Assembly (NCBI GenBank): GCA_951394405.1
Contig: OX596340.1
Span: forward strand, 1,426,001-1,490,000
DNA from: Coprinellus micaceus
Taxonomy: Eukaryota > Basidiomycota > Agaricomycetes > Agaricales > Psathyrellaceae
Length of the DNA: 64,000 nt
Direction of reading: 5' to 3'
Below are positions 35,287 to 48,200 of this stretch, piece by piece. Position 1 is the stretch's first letter, and each line of letters begins with the position of its first letter. The translations under genes were made by a program, and so were the position numbers. The notes beneath the pieces are model-generated. The model saw only the letters and a program-made list of their open reading frames with translations. It searched no databases and was not told the DNA's origin.

Positions 35287-37056
35287 TTAATATGCGTGGA
35301 ACGGTGGGTAGGTTTTACTGTCCGTGGATCCAGAGAAGTTGACGACACTACTACTACGCTCTTTGTGCTTCTTTAAGCACTTCGGAGAGGGGATAAGCTT
35401 GGTGTCGTCCCTCTCCACCCGGATCTCTTTCTGGATGTGCAGCTGTATCGAGTTCTGGCCCAGAGTGGAAGTGACGCCGAAGGAATTCTGCTATCAATGG
35501 ATGGCGTAAATCCCCAGTGTATCGCGAGACGTTGAGAAGCAAGGCTTACCACTGCGGTCGGGTCGCGCTGACTCTGAATCATATCTCGAAGTTCGCCTCT
35601 ACAAAGAATGGTGTCCATAAGGGTCTGTGCGGAAAAAGTCAGCATCTCGGTCAGAGGGAGGAGAATTTGACGAACAGTAGAATACAACCGGCTAATGGGA
35701 ATTCCTGTGAGACTGTAGAGCTGGGTTTGGGATTTCGTGAAGAAGAGTATAAGCGTGACCACTGCAAACACTCCAGGTAAAGCGCCTGTCCGGTATTTCT
35801 GGTGTTCAGCGCGCCTCCTGATCAACTGGAAAGTATATGACATACCTGTCTGAACAGCCGCCCGCATCAACCTTTTTATCACAGTGTCCGACCCAGAGAA
35901 TCCCGTCCGTGAATTGCTGAGAGTGTACAGCAGGACCGCTGGATAGCTCGTGTCAGAGGACCGCATGCAAACCCCGTATACAACCAAATACCCACCGCAT
36001 ATTATGATATCGAGCCCCATCTCCAGTCCCAACCATGCAGCGATGTACGGTCGAAGGGCGAAGAGCTCCGGCGTTCTATTCCCCGAACACCATCATCAGT
36101 GGCGAAACACAGCTGGGCCACGACGAAGCTTACATTTTCACTTGCCACGCTTTGACGGTGACCACGAGCCCGAGTCCAAGAGTGCTTGTCACGGCTAGCA
36201 TGATCCCAGCATACCAGAGTTTCCCTTTTGTCAGGCGGTAAACACTGCCCTCATCTTAGATCCCCTGAAGCGCCCAAAAGCGACGTGGGGAGCTCACCGA
36301 TAGGAGAGGAAGAACTGGGTCAAAAAGGCTGTCAAGGCGGTGACTGCGATAGTTAATGGGTATGGCCAGACGGGTTCTACTCGCGAGAGTCAGTTTCACA
36401 TCTCATGGTTTCACGGGTTGCGAACGTACCCATCAGGCTGACGGGGTCATTGTAGCCCAAAATTCTGAAAATGTTACGGTAGGTGAGTGGCCTTTTAGGT
36501 AGAACGCGCCCAACATACAGGTAAACCCAGGCCATCCACACCAGCCTAGAACAATCGATAAGTCCGGGAACACCAACATACTCAAGAGTTTAACTTACGC
36601 AGCGCTGTGCACTGTGTCCAGACAGAACAGTGAAAGCACTGTCGACCTGCAAGGGATAATATTTCAACATCCTCGGACTAAGGAGTTTCACAGAGCTGCT
36701 TACTTGATCCATAGTGGGTCTTCGAACTCTGAGGAGATTGACAGTTGGATCGCGTTTATGATAGGAAAATAACTTTTTGCTCACTGGTACAGAAATACGC
36801 CCCATACTGGTATGTCGCCAGCCCGTAGATGTAGGTATTAACTGAGCGAGAAAGTTGTCACGTTCTGTCTCGCTGAAGATTGATGCAGGCGACAAGGCTC
36901 ACTGCAAATCCCAAGTAGAACTGGACCTACACGGTTACACAACCAACAAGTAGCACGCGAAGCACCCGTCAGTTCCCATGTCGAATCCCACACAGACGAG
37001 CGACGGCACATACCAAGGTTCTCGATAACCAGTTGGTTGATTACGGAAGATGTCAT
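35287..37056 (-). CDS. Seven-helix membrane protein, DUF6534-like
   Basis: Basidiomycete-typical integral membrane protein of unknown function. Fourteen exons: 37014-37056, 36903-36926, 36785-36841, 36704-36728, 36599-36646, 36519-36545, 36430-36464, 36298-36376, 36134-36244, 35996-36075, 35846-35938, 35676-35785, 35550-35624, 35287-35487; 335 residues, and the whole chain closes in frame. Family landmarks are GPVLLG, NTYIYGLATYQ, KFEDPLWIK, LDTVHSA, FLTQFFLSYR, VYRLTKGKLWYA, SRTGFSGSDTVIKRLMRAAVQTG (shown in part) and ISRLYSTTLMDTI. About seven hydrophobic segments are visible, and the cytosolic tail is polar and basic. The many 24-57 nt exons made the gene invisible as a single frame. The exact boundaries of exons 6-7 are the least certain. 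It is convergent with PRP2, 124 bp apart. Confidence 0.85.
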
Positions 37057-38476
37057 TTCACAACCTGGAAACCACCTTCGAGACTTCCCCACCTACAGGT
37101 ATGGATACAGGAAAGGGAAGAGGGAGGCTGGGATTATAGGAGGGAAGAAGAAGGAGACACGGTCTCGAGGGAGCGAAGGAATGGGAGGGCGGCAACCAAA
37201 GGCCTACTGAATGGCGATGGTGGGTGTTTATACCAGATTTCCCGAATGGTGGCGTAAGAATCTGAACGGGCGCAACGGCAGTGTTACTTATGTCTGCTCC
37301 AAATTCAGCGCTCGAAGAAACTCCGTTGCATACCTTCATGTAACCCGTTTCTGTTTTACCTCAGCGCGCTGGGAAAACGTCTCGATCTGCATGGATTTCT
37401 TCTCCTGGCATGCGGCGCTTACAAAGCTCCAGTTACGGGAGGTGGGCTCGCGATAACACGTTCTCAAGTAGATCTAAGTCTCCCGCTGAATAGGGTTACA
37501 AGAACCCAAACGGCGATAGCCAGCGGACGGATGAGAATGGGTGGCTTCGCGATCACGATTTGGTACCTCGTGTGACGGTGGGTATGCACCCGGAAAGCGG
37601 AACAGTTCCTGAATTCCTCGAGTCAACCCACGTATTCGAAGCCAACAACTTCAAGAATCGGACGCACCTTCACACCTGACGCCTGGAGGCTGGAACGCGG
37701 GAGGATACATCAGCGGCGCTGAGGGCGAAATCCGAAGAGAAGCGGCGGAACCATCCGCTCATCTCGAACGGTAGGCGCTTGGAAGGCACGATGAGTCGGT
37801 AATTATGATACTAAGCGGCTGTTGTATCAGACATAGCCAACCAGAGGTTGGTATTCTCATGGCGTCGACTGCCTTCTCACAGAGATGGCCGTAATCAGGT
37901 CGTTCCCCGGAGGAGTTGCGTTTTTCGATGCCTTGTGTAGGACCGGACTCTTGCAGAGGAATCAGATTCTGTCAGGGCGGTGCAAAAGTGGGGTGTGCAT
38001 CAGCGCGGTAACCGACGAGAGTGCAGAAATCGCTGGGTGAACCTCGTGGTTTGAGCAGCGACGCCCTACCTGGGGCCCCTAAAGTTCGGAGAAAGCGAAG
38101 CCACTCTCGCAGTCGAGATGAAGTAGAAGGAACTGGCGTTAGAGTCAAGTTGATCCGAAGATAGCGTTCCCAGCACACAGAAGTGGAGGGCGCCTCAGGG
38201 GATCTCGCCAACCCCTTGACTTCTCTTCGAAGGGATGGTAAATCCGTAGCCCCTGGTGGGTCTGCACGGGAGGTGGAGTTTGAGAGGCTTGCGATTCAGT
38301 TCCTCGTCATACGTAAAGCTTCGCCGACATTAAAAACACGAGTCTCACCGACAACCGCCACCAAGCTAACTGTTAATAATTCGATGTTGCAGGCATAAAA
38401 ATCCCATAGATGGGTCGGTTCCTCAGGAAAACGATAACGTCGGCAGCGGCGTCTTCGTTGTTCGCGTTCGCAAATT
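37057..38476. other. Gene-poor stretch, 1.4 kb
   Basis: It contains the promoter of the seven-helix protein gene and the 3' flank of the short-chain dehydrogenase. The open frames (such as 37972-38211 minus and 38183-38398 plus) show no conserved content or splicing pattern. Confidence 0.5.
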
Positions 38477-39563
38477 CTATCCTCTTCCCACAAAGGGAGC
38501 GCCCGTCGCCCTATTATTCGGTTCAGCTGCATGACCCCAAATCCCACAGGAACTCGAGGGCCGACATACATGATATTCACTTCTAGCATCGCAACATCAA
38601 GCGGAAGGTTCGCAATGTGCACGATGGTATCCCCGACGTGTTTCCCATCGATCAAGGGCTCCTGAAGATACCGACCATCGGGCTGCAAGGTCCCTTTGCT
38701 GAACCCGAATTTCGCAGCCATTTCAGTGAAAACGTTGCCTACGACAAGGTGATGAAAGGGGTGGGATACGGGGGACAGGACAAGTTAGCAGAGGCGCTGG
38801 GATCGGGGGAGAAAGCGGGAGTGGAATACAGTACCGATATCGATTTGGGAGACTGTAATGTTGTACTTTCTCCCGTCCAAGTTAGTGGCCTTGGTGAGTC
38901 CGGAAATAGCGTGCTTCGAGACGGCGTATGGCGTCGTATGCGGGCGAGGGACATGCGCCGCAATCGACCCATTATTGATAATCCTGCCTGGGGCCAGGGT
39001 GAGGTTTCGCCTCTTGTTTATTCCTACTACTACTCACCTCCTTGCGGTTCTTGAGACTTGAAGATCTTGAATGCCTCCTGCGTGCACAGGAAGGATGCGA
39101 CGACATTGATGTTCATAACCTGCATAAAATCTGAGAGCTCTATCTCGTCGATAGGTTTTTGAGGCCCAGGAATTCCAGCATTCTGTGCTCGCAGCCGTAA
39201 GTCTTTGGGGCGGCCCAAGTAGCAGAAAGGCTGGACTTGCATTAAATAGCAGATCCAGGCGACCTGAGGAATACCGTCAACACGCTGCGGCAACGGAAGA
39301 TATTCAAGGTACGCACCATACTTCTCGACGGTCGATGAAAACAAGGTCTTGACGAAATCAGCACTGGTCGCATCGCCCGGTACAACTAGGGTCGACGATG
39401 GGCACTCGTCCGCCGTTGCCTTCAATTCTGCGTCACGCCTCGCCGTCAAGACCACGTTCCAGCCTGCCTTGGACAGCGCAATCGCAGAGATTCTGCCAAT
39501 GCCAGAGGAGGCCCCTGTTACTATCGCTGTCTTTGCCATGGGTTTCGCAAGGGAAGGAAGCAA
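38477..39563 (-). CDS. Short-chain dehydrogenase/reductase with a GC-AG intron
   Basis: Classical SDR oxidoreductase, 256 residues; substrate unknown. Six exons: 39317-39563, 39241-39263, 39038-39182, 38835-38987, 38570-38738, 38477-38510. The cofactor motif TGASSGIG is at residues 16-23, NNAGIPGP follows, and [21 protein letters not shown] carries the catalytic Ser and the YxxxK pair. The C-terminus is [13 protein letters not shown]. The junction that makes RLDLLFN-NAGIP requires the intron 39183-39240 to begin with GCAAGT and end with AG; the alternative readings break the universally conserved NNAG motif. A 23-nt exon (39241-39263) precedes it. An ATG 8 codons downstream (MAKTAIVTG) is an equally good start. 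Confidence 0.93.
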
Positions 39564-41285
39564 GCGGCCTTAAGAAGTTCTAGGGGTGCATGTGACGCGA
39601 GAGCAATTGAGCCGTCCCATACCGAGGTTCCGCAGGCTTCCCACTGAAGTGCGGCAGTTGGATGAGGAAGGAGGGGCTGAGCTTGGAATGCTGCTGGAAC
39701 TTCATGGTGGTGGTGGCGGTCAGAGGGAAAGGGGGTCCACGCGCGAACCAACTCCGCCTATCAAAGCAATCCTACTTCTTGGAGGCCGATCTCAGGATTC
39801 GTACTGGGGCCCGCGATGAGCAGATTAATGGCAATTAGCTAGTTCAAGCCTCAGAGTACTAGTACTGAATAGCTGAACTGGATCCTCGGGTCTCAACCCC
39901 TTTACAGGTACCGAGTCAGTCGCGACTGCGAAGCGCCCACCAACTCGTGGGCGCCTAAACGATCCTCTGGTGGTCAACCCTGGGGATGAGTGTGCGAGTA
40001 GAAGAATAAAAACGGTGTCAGTCCCGAGGGCCAATATCACTGCACGTAGACTTCTATTACAATTGAGATACATGTACAGTCATGGTCCAATATCCAGCAC
40101 AAGTCCAACAAACAACCACAGATTAGAAGTACAACATCTTTGGGGTGCATTCAACGTATGTGAGGTTCATAGGTGGCGGCGTAGGTAGAATAGTGAGGGA
40201 GATATGTGGGTTCAGTGTGGGCCCAGGAAAGGGGTCTGTGCGTAAAACCAGTCAGGGACTGAAACTCTTAGGGCCACTGTAGTCGCACCGGTCTGCATAA
40301 AAATAGCTTTCACAAAGGGTCTCGAGGGTCATGACCAGTGGATAGGAAGCTCCCGGATGACGACTGGGAATGCTAGAGGGGTACTTTAGATTTGAGTGTC
40401 GGCCACCAGTATTGGCCAAACGCACCATAGAGCTAGAATCGCCCAACGTCCTGCTACTTCCAATGGACGATAACGAGCTCTCCCTGGTTTGTAACGTCTT
40501 CATCCTCACAACCTTTGGCTGCCGTTGGGTCTCCGGCTCAATCAAGGGAGTATTGCACATAATGGTAAAGGCTTTGACGAGAGTCGAGAAATACGAGTCG
40601 CCGTTCGTCGCTGAGCCGGGCGCCAATCTCGAGTGCGTGCGATCCATTGTGTCGACGTCTGGTACTCGAGGAGGATAGGAGGGCATTTAGAAAGGGTCTT
40701 GAAGGGAATTATAGACCATGTTCGACATGTCTGCCGACTTTTATTGCCCACCATACTTGGTTCGGATTCGAGTTCGAGGTGCGCCGCGGCGTCATTGAAG
40801 CGCCACGTGTTAATATTGATCGGAAGCAAAACGCGACTGAGTCGTGTTCTCCTCTCATCTCTCCACAAACCTTAGACCAATGCGCCTGGTACCCCCAATG
40901 GCGGTGGAGGAAGGACCATCGCACTGTATCCCTCTTGGATGGGTCGTTCCTCTCGGGGTGCAAAAATACGCGTCAAGGGGCTCTGATGGTCTGGATGGGA
41001 CCCCTAGAGCGTGACGCCATGAAATGGTTGGTCAGGATTCGGGGGCCAGATTGGGGTAAGGTTGAGAGACGCGAATAATGGCCAGCCCAAGCTCTCAGGC
41101 AAGCGTTTTTAAGCCTACCTGGCGGTATCGTTACAGGCGTCACGGTTAGGGTGGACCAATCTCATGACGTGAACACCGGCGGCGCGTCCAGTCGGTTTAC
41201 CGGGGCGGAGTCAGCCAACAACGGCAGGATCAAGTTGGCCAATGCTTGCGACCTGGGGTTGAAGCCATCAGCCCCTTCATTCACC
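39564..41285. other. Gene-poor stretch holding one unsupported ORF
   Basis: It contains the SDR promoter and that of the CoA transferase. Apart from the frame at 40252-40686 described separately, nothing gene-like is seen. Confidence 0.5.
40252..40686 (-). CDS. Hypothetical protein, 144 residues, low support
   Basis: Single-exon open frame without recognisable domain. It is serine- and proline-rich, has no signal peptide or membrane segment, and shows the run SSLSSIGSSRTLGDSSS. Length and composition are plausible for a small fungal protein but also compatible with chance. Its neighbours are the SDR and the CoA transferase, which give no hint of function. Confidence 0.35.
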   Translation of the reverse strand: MPSYPPRVPDVDTMDRTHSRLAPGSATNGDSYFSTLVKAFTIMCNTPLIEPETQRQPKVVRMKTLQTRESSLSSIGSSRTLGDSSSMVRLANTGGRHSNLKYPSSIPSRHPGASYPLVMTLETLCESYFYADRCDYSGPKSFSP

Positions 41286-43321
41286 ATGCTTCTCACCCTA
41301 GGACCTCGCTTTAGCCCTCCAAGTCAACGATGGCTGTCCTTGGCTGTCCAACAAGCCCGGCGACGACACTATGAGACTGGGCCAGGACCTCAGAGCCCCG
41401 CGATGCCCTACGGTCCAGGGATACCTCCTCCATTGAAAGGCATCAAGGTCTTGGATTTGACGCGTGTCCTTGCTGGGCCGACGGCTACGATGCTCCTGGC
41501 AGATCTTGGGGCGGATGTGGTTAAGGTGGAGGAAGTGACTCGGGGAGATGACACTCGTGCGTTCAACGATTTAGCCCTCGGAGCGCAAATGCTGGCTGAT
41601 ACGTGGGTTTTCCGTAGGATCATGGTTACCTCCTGTTGCCCCAACCCAACTGGATGCGCCTCTTGAGGCGCAGCACTTGCCAGACGAATCCGCGTACTTC
41701 CTGGCAGTGAACCGGAATAAGCGCTCCATGACCGTCAACTTCAAAGCACCAGAGGGCCTTGAGATAGTGCATCGACTGGTAAAGCAGGCAGATGTCCTCG
41801 TGGAGAACTTCGTGTCAGGAAAGCTGGCCTCGATGGGCCTAGGTTATGAAGACTGCAAGAAGCTCAATCCAAAGTTGGTATATGCGTCGATAACCGGTGT
41901 GTTCCTTCAATTCAATTGACCGTAGAGATCGAGAATTGGGTACTCAAGGGTGCAACCACATTCATTTCCTGCGCGGCGGCTCGGCGGTTCTTGTTTCCTC
42001 GTGATAGGATATGGCCAAACTGGTCCTTTCCAAACTGCCGCTGGGTATGATGTGGTCATCGAAGGAGAAGCCGGTCTGATGCACATGTGAGTCTTCCTTC
42101 CCCATTTTCACGCCGGGGTAGAGCATCCAATGACGCACCGGGGTCTAGAACTGGGGAGCCAGACGGGCCTCCATGCAAGGTTGGAGTGGCTACAACTGAT
42201 ATTGCGACGGGTTTGTATGCCCACGGTGCGATCATGGCAGGCCTCATCTCGAGGCAGCATACTGGGAAGGGTGTCTGGATCGATTGCAATCTTTTCGAAA
42301 CACAGGTTCGTCGTGCGGCGGGACGGTCATTTGCCCCATTTCAATGGAACTGCACGCCCTTTATATTGATTGGGTCGCACGGCAGATTGCAGGACTCGCC
42401 AATATTGCATCGAATTACCTCATTGCAGGCAAGGAAGCATCCAGACATGGAACAGCACATCCTTCAATAGTTCCGTACCAGGTGTTTCCCTGCAAGGATG
42501 GGTTTGTGATGATTGGTGCGGGGAATAACAAACAGGTAACGAGTTCTAGCAGCCGGTCTTATGATATCGCTAATGACTTCGGAAATTATCCGCCTTGCGA
42601 ACTTACCGCAACTTTGGAACGCTTATCGCGACCGTCCTCTGGGGTACGGGCCCCAACCTACGCAGTTCACGATTCTGGCGGAGAAAGGGCTGGAAAGACC
42701 CGACCTTGCCACTGACCCGAGGTTCTCGACCAACGATGCAAGAGTGGCCCATCGGACGGAACTTGTGAAAATCATCAGTGACGCCCTGATGCAGGAGGAC
42801 AGGGATTACTGGCTGCAGCGACTCACAGGTCTGGGGTAAGTGGGGGAACCAGTTGGGGGGATACTTCGCTTGGTGTTGAACCTGCTCCTTACAGAGTTCC
42901 GTTCGGACCTATCAACAATATCCAGCAGACGTTCGAGCACCCGCAGGTAAGTGAATTAATCTTCACCAGAAAGTCTGAACTAATTTCCCCTGAACTCACG
43001 CCGATGATGAGGCTGTCGCGAGGCAGGTAATGGTGGAAGTGGAGGTGAGTCACCAGTGCTGCGAGGTGTTAATTGGTGTATCTAAATATCGCTGTGCAGC
43101 ACCCCCGATCTGGGAATATCAAGCTAGTTGCTCCAGCCGTTGCGTACGATGGGCAGAAGATGACTGTCAGGCTGCCCCCTCCGTGGCTATCACAGCACAC
43201 CAGAGAGGTTCGCAAACCTGGGATACGGATAAAACGGTGGCTGACGACCCTGCAGGTTCTGAATGAGCTTGGGTATACTGAAAGCGAGATTTCGGGATTT
43301 CGGGAGAGAAACATAGTGTAG
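41286..43321 (+). CDS. Class III CoA transferase (CaiB/BaiF; SUGCT-like), probably mitochondrial
   Basis: Family III CoA transferase resembling succinyl-CoA:glutarate CoA-transferase (SUGCT). Ten exons: 41286-41556, 41618-41896, 42008-42086, 42149-42305, 42386-42535, 42666-42835, 42895-42946, 43012-43044, 43100-43207, 43256-43321; 454 residues. The first 35 residues are basic and hydroxylated ([21 protein letters not shown]), like a presequence. Landmarks are [52 protein letters not shown], a region with [47 protein letters not shown] and [13 protein letters not shown]. The conserved aspartate that takes the acyl group in this class should be in the [12 protein letters not shown] segment. The intron 42536-42665 (130 nt) is long for this genome. 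The specific acyl donor cannot be told. Confidence 0.93.
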
Positions 43322-43552
43322 TCCCAGCCAGATATGGGGAAGTAACGCTCCGAGCAGGGCTTTTAAGGAGAACGCACAGGGGCTACTGGTGTGAGGATCA
43401 CGTGGAGGATGACATCACTGCTGTATTCGGCTTGTTATTACGAAAGAGGAATTGTCAGAAAGTGGAAGGGGGACAAGACCCATTTTGATAATCAGAGAGC
43501 GATCAGCCAGCAGCCGGCTTTAAACTCTCTCTCGCTGCCCCGTTCACCACCC

Positions 43553-44348
43553 ATGACCCAGCACGCACCACCCCCCGTCTCCCTGCCCAGGGACGACACC
43601 CCCGCCACCATTTCAACCCGTTCGCCCCCGCCGTATCCCCCCACCCGCCCCGCCGCCTCCAATCAGCCCTCGCGCGACTCGCCACCGCCGCCCACCAAGA
43701 CGACATCGCGACCAACGAGCCCCGCACCACCCAAAGCAGCTCTCAGAAGCAGTCCACAGCCAGAAGCAAAACCCGAGGTCAGTCTCAACCGTTGTCACCT
43801 TGACGCACAGCAATCGACTTATCTTGCACCCAGGAGCCCAAGGCGCCCGCAGACGAAGATGAAGAGGACGAGCCGGAGGCAGAGGGCGACCCCATTGATA
43901 TGGACACATTCAACCAGATCCTAGAGCTCGACGATGAAGACGAGGATGATCGGGAATTTTCGAAGGGAATGGTGTTTGAGTACTTCGCTCAGGTGGCGAA
44001 GACGTTCAAGGATCTCGACGCAGCACTGTGAGTTGTACGTGGGCACTGTATCGTCCGATTGCTAAATCGCCACACTTGATCAGGGACGAGAAGGACCTCC
44101 CAAACCTGTCCTCATTAGGGCATTACCTCAAGGGATCGTCCGCTGCTCTGGGAGTGACCCATGTGCAGGCCTCGTGTGAGAAGATCCAACATTACGGGGC
44201 ATTGCGCGACGAGGAGAAGAACGAAAACCTCTCGGCGGAGCAGTCCTTGATTCTGATCCGGAGAACGTTGGCCCGGTGCAAGAAGGACTATGCTGTAGCC
44301 CACAAGTGGTTGCGGGAATTCTACGACGAGTCTGCGGAGGACAGCTAA
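43553..44348 (+). CDS. YPD1: Histidine phosphotransfer protein Ypd1
   Basis: Intermediate of the fungal multistep phosphorelay, passing phosphate from the hybrid histidine kinase (Sln1 type) to the response regulators Ssk1 and Skn7 in the osmotic and oxidative stress pathway. Three exons: 43553-43777, 43834-44027, 44084-44348; 227 residues. The N-terminal 75 residues are proline-rich and disordered, and an acidic stretch follows. The HPt four-helix domain then reads IDMDTFNQILELDDED and SKGMVFEYFAQ, with the phospho-acceptor in SLGHYLKGSSAALG (His153 in this model) and the ending CKKDYAVAHKWLREFY. It is longer than yeast Ypd1 (167 residues) because of the N-terminal extension. The start at 43553 is the first ATG that opens this frame. 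Confidence 0.95.
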
Positions 44349-45293
44349 ACGCCCAGCCATCTTGACTGGACCAGGGTGGCCCTGCATAATCATCCGGAAT
44401 TGCGCTCTGGCAACAGGCGGAACCCCCGGCCCTCGTTCTTGACGTCCTGCTCCTGCTCTACGCTCTGGATGCAGACGACAGGCATTTTCCTTCTGCGGCT
44501 TTCCTCCGTTAATACCCAACGACACACCGGAACCCACCCAAGCCACCCGGAAACAGCAAGACGTTCAGCCAAACACGCTCACGATACCCCATGATGAAAG
44601 CATAAAACTACTCCGATAAATGACCAGTCCACTCTAACTCCTTAGCATTCACCCATTTCTGCCTCCATCTGCCTCCCTTCTTCTTCATCGACTGTATCAT
44701 GAATCATGTTCAGCATTGTACCATATTCTTGTCCGTTGTTCTTCTTCCTCGCTCGAAAATCCTGTGGGCTTTTGGCGTCGTTCTGCCACATCTGTGCGAG
44801 AAGAATTGCACCAGATGACGTCAACTCGCTCATACATACGCTCTGACTAATTTGCTCATTAAGTAATGCCATCAGGTTCTAATATCGCTCTCCAGTTCGT
44901 GAAGTTGGCGCTGCCTGGTGTTTATTTTTCTCTAGGAATTTCAGGGGATGAGGCGGGTTTGGAAGATGAAGAATTCTACCCCAACCGATTCGGCAAAGCT
45001 CGAGGGCAGCTCACAGCCGGGAAAGAGAAATTACGCCGAATGCATTCCACCAAGAGAAATAACTTGCCGTCGCTCGCGGGCGTTGCTGTTCAGAGCACTT
45101 GTACTTTCTGCCGGTGTCTGGTGCAATGGGCGCTTGTCGTCTCTTCCCGGTTCTGCTGTCTCCCGAAATAGGGGCAAAGCTTCCCGTTCTGGTGTCGGAG
45201 CTTCAACCCTTAATTGGCAGCAACGCGGTCACGACGCGACTTGCACCCAACCGCCACACCATACAGCAAAGTCCTGGGCACGGCACACGAATC
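44349..45293. other. Intergenic region between YPD1 and CHL1
   Basis: This stretch is 945 bp. A 76-codon frame on the minus strand (44642-44872, beginning MALLNEQISQ) is hydrophilic and could be a small gene, but there is nothing to support it. Confidence 0.45.
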
Positions 45294-48200
45294 ATGGACC
45301 TCGAAATACAGACACCTGAAGACTTTCTCGAATTCCCCTACCAGCCACCCTACTCCATCCAGGTGGACTTGATGCGCCACCTCTACATGTCCCTTGAAAA
45401 GAAGGCCGTGACAATTGTCGAGAGTCCAACCGGAACTGTAGGTGCTCTGGATGATTCGACGAAATTCGGGATTGACGCGTCCTTCAGGGAAAGACGCTGA
45501 CACTTCTCACATCATCCTTGACCTGGCTCATGGACGAACGGGAACGCGCGCGGAAAGGAAAGATGAAAGCGGCCGCAGGCGGAGACGTTGGGGCGAAGGA
45601 CTGGGTCGTTGAGCAGACCCTCGCTCGTATCCGAAGAGAGATGGAGGCAGACGAGAGGGAATACGAGGAGAAGCTCGCGCAAGCCCGGAAGCGCGAGCAG
45701 CAGTTGCGCCGTAAGGCAGCTGGGCGTTTGAATAAGAAGGCAGTGAGTACTCCTATGAAGCATGTTTACCCGCTGATCTGATGCCCCTTAGAGATATGCC
45801 AATGTGTCTAGCGCCCCTACGAGCAAGAAGAGCGTGGAAGACGATGACAACGATGACGTCTTCCTCCCTGAAGACGACGTTCAAAGCGATGAGGGCGAGC
45901 ACATTTCCCCAGCGCTGCAGGCTCTCATGGACAAGTGCGTGCCTCCTACGAAACGTCGCCCGCCAGTGCTGACTTCCTTCATCAGAGTCAACCGGATACA
46001 ACGCTCAAAAAGCGTGAATACTGAAGAAGAGGAGGCACATTGCACAAAGATATACTATGCCTCGCGGACGCACTCCCAACTCACACAGGTCCTTCCTGAG
46101 TTGAGCAAGCTCAAATTCAAGCTACCCGTATCTGTCACCGACCATCACAAGCCCCAGTCACTCTCTCTGCCTCAAAAGAGGTCAACTTCAACAGGCGATG
46201 GGGACGACGACTGCGAGACCGAGGGCCAGAAGCAGTTCAGGGCGGTTTCCCTTGGGTCACGGAAACAGCTTTGTATCAACGACCACCTCAGGGCAAAGAG
46301 TCGTGACCTCGACGAAGCGTGTAGAGAACTACTCGGCGGTAAGCGTGCCCTTGGTCTGTTATGGGCTGCTTCTCATCCTCGTTAATAGAGAAAGAGGGAA
46401 GAAGATGCCAGCACCTTCCACCACCCGGCGAGGAGATTGCCATGATTGACTTTCGAGACCAAATCCTCGCTTCCCCCAAGGATATTGAGGATCTCGCCGA
46501 GGCTGGGCGCCTCGTTAACACCTGTCCTTACTTTGCTTCTCGTAAAGCCATCCCTCAGGCCGAGCTCGTTACGCTCCCGTACAACCTGCTGCTTCAAAAA
46601 TCGGCTCGAGAGGCATTGGGGATTGATTTGAAGGACCAGATCGTCATCATTGACGAGGCTCACAGTTCGTCTCTTCTTTCTTTCCTTCTTGGAGCCAACA
46701 TGGTTAACATAATATAGATCTTATCCCTACCTTGCTTTCCCTCTCAACAGTCAAGCTCTCATACTCTGCTCTTGCCTTATCTTTGCAGCAGGTCTGCGCA
46801 TACGTCCAACGGTTCAAGAACCGCCTATCGTCCATCAACATGCTCCACCTGAAACGACTTGTCGTGTTCCTCGATGCGCTAAAGAAAGCTCTGACTGAGT
46901 GGAAAGCGGAAAGGCTATCCGCTGAGGGGACCAAGGCACCGATTGACAAATCGGAGGTGATGACCCTGGTTGATTTTACGGCGAAGCTTGGGAAGAAGGC
47001 GTCCAGTATCAATCTGTTGGAGATTGAGGGCTATCTGAAGAAGAGTAAGGTATGTGATTGCGCTTTCCTCGGCGGTAGCCGGAGCCCAACCCGTATTTAG
47101 ATTGCCAGGAAGATCGCGGGGTACTCGGATAAGCAGGCAGAGAAGGAGGCGGGTGAGTGTGCCCCCTGTCCTTGTTGCTCACCCGTGTTGAAGCGGACTA
47201 GATACAAATTCATCTCGCAAGACTAGGCGAGGAACTCTTCCTCCCTTACACACCGTTGAGGACTTGATGATTTCGCTCAGCCACCCAAACGACGGTCAGT
47301 CTGGCTTCTTATATGCGATAAACACTAGCTAAATCTGTCGGTCGTACTCCTGAAACTGTAGATGGAAGAGTAACCTTTACCCTGGTGGACTCACCAGGTC
47401 ATGAAGCGATGGTGGAACTGAAGTACCAACTACTGAATCCCGCTCCTAATTTTATGCAGGTCGTCGAGGAAGCCAGATCGGTAGTCTTGGCGGGAGGAAC
47501 GATGTCTCCTGTGAGCTTCACCTTTGACTACCGCTTTATTTTCTGCGGGTAGGCGGGTTTACTCACGGCGTGCTATGTGGCAGATTTCCGACATGATCAA
47601 TCAGCTCCTCTATAGCGTTCCCTTGGAGAGAATAACGAGCTTCTCGTGTGGGCACGTTATTCCTGAAGAGAACCTGCAAACGATGGTGGTCGCTAAAGGA
47701 CCCAAAGGGACTGATCTTGATTTCAAAGCTGGGAAGTGGCAAGGCGACCCAAGTGTGGTATGTCTGTTGCAGTCAATTGTCTCCCAAGCGCCTTGACGTT
47801 CTACATTGGCTGATGGGATTTTTGTTCGTCCTATAGATCTCGGACCTTGGTCAGATCTTGTACAACTACGCCTGCGTCGTACCAGCGGGAATGATTGTCT
47901 TTTTCCCGTCCTACAGTTTCTTGAACACAGCGAAGGATATCTGGGCCAAAAACAAGACTCTGGATAGGTTCGGGACGAAAAAGAAGGTATGCGCTTGTCC
48001 TAATCAACTACAACCTACGTGCTTTGGCGGCTAATTTCTTACCGCTATCTCACATTTGGGTGCTTTCTACAGGTGTTCTTTGAGCCCCAGGAAAGCACTG
48101 ACGTTGACACCGTACTTCGGGACTATGCAACCGCCGTCAATGTAAGTCTGTGCCGCAGTTGGCTAAGCTCATACGGCTATCTTGATTTCACTCACTCAAA

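Noticed and set aside
42536..42665. Possible hidden exon in the 130-nt intron of the CoA transferase
   Set aside because: Joining exons 5 and 6 directly gives the continuous family sequence [12 protein letters not shown], so no extra exon is needed.
44642..44872. 76-codon minus-strand frame between YPD1 and CHL1
   Set aside because: No domain, no splice or context support; it could be chance.
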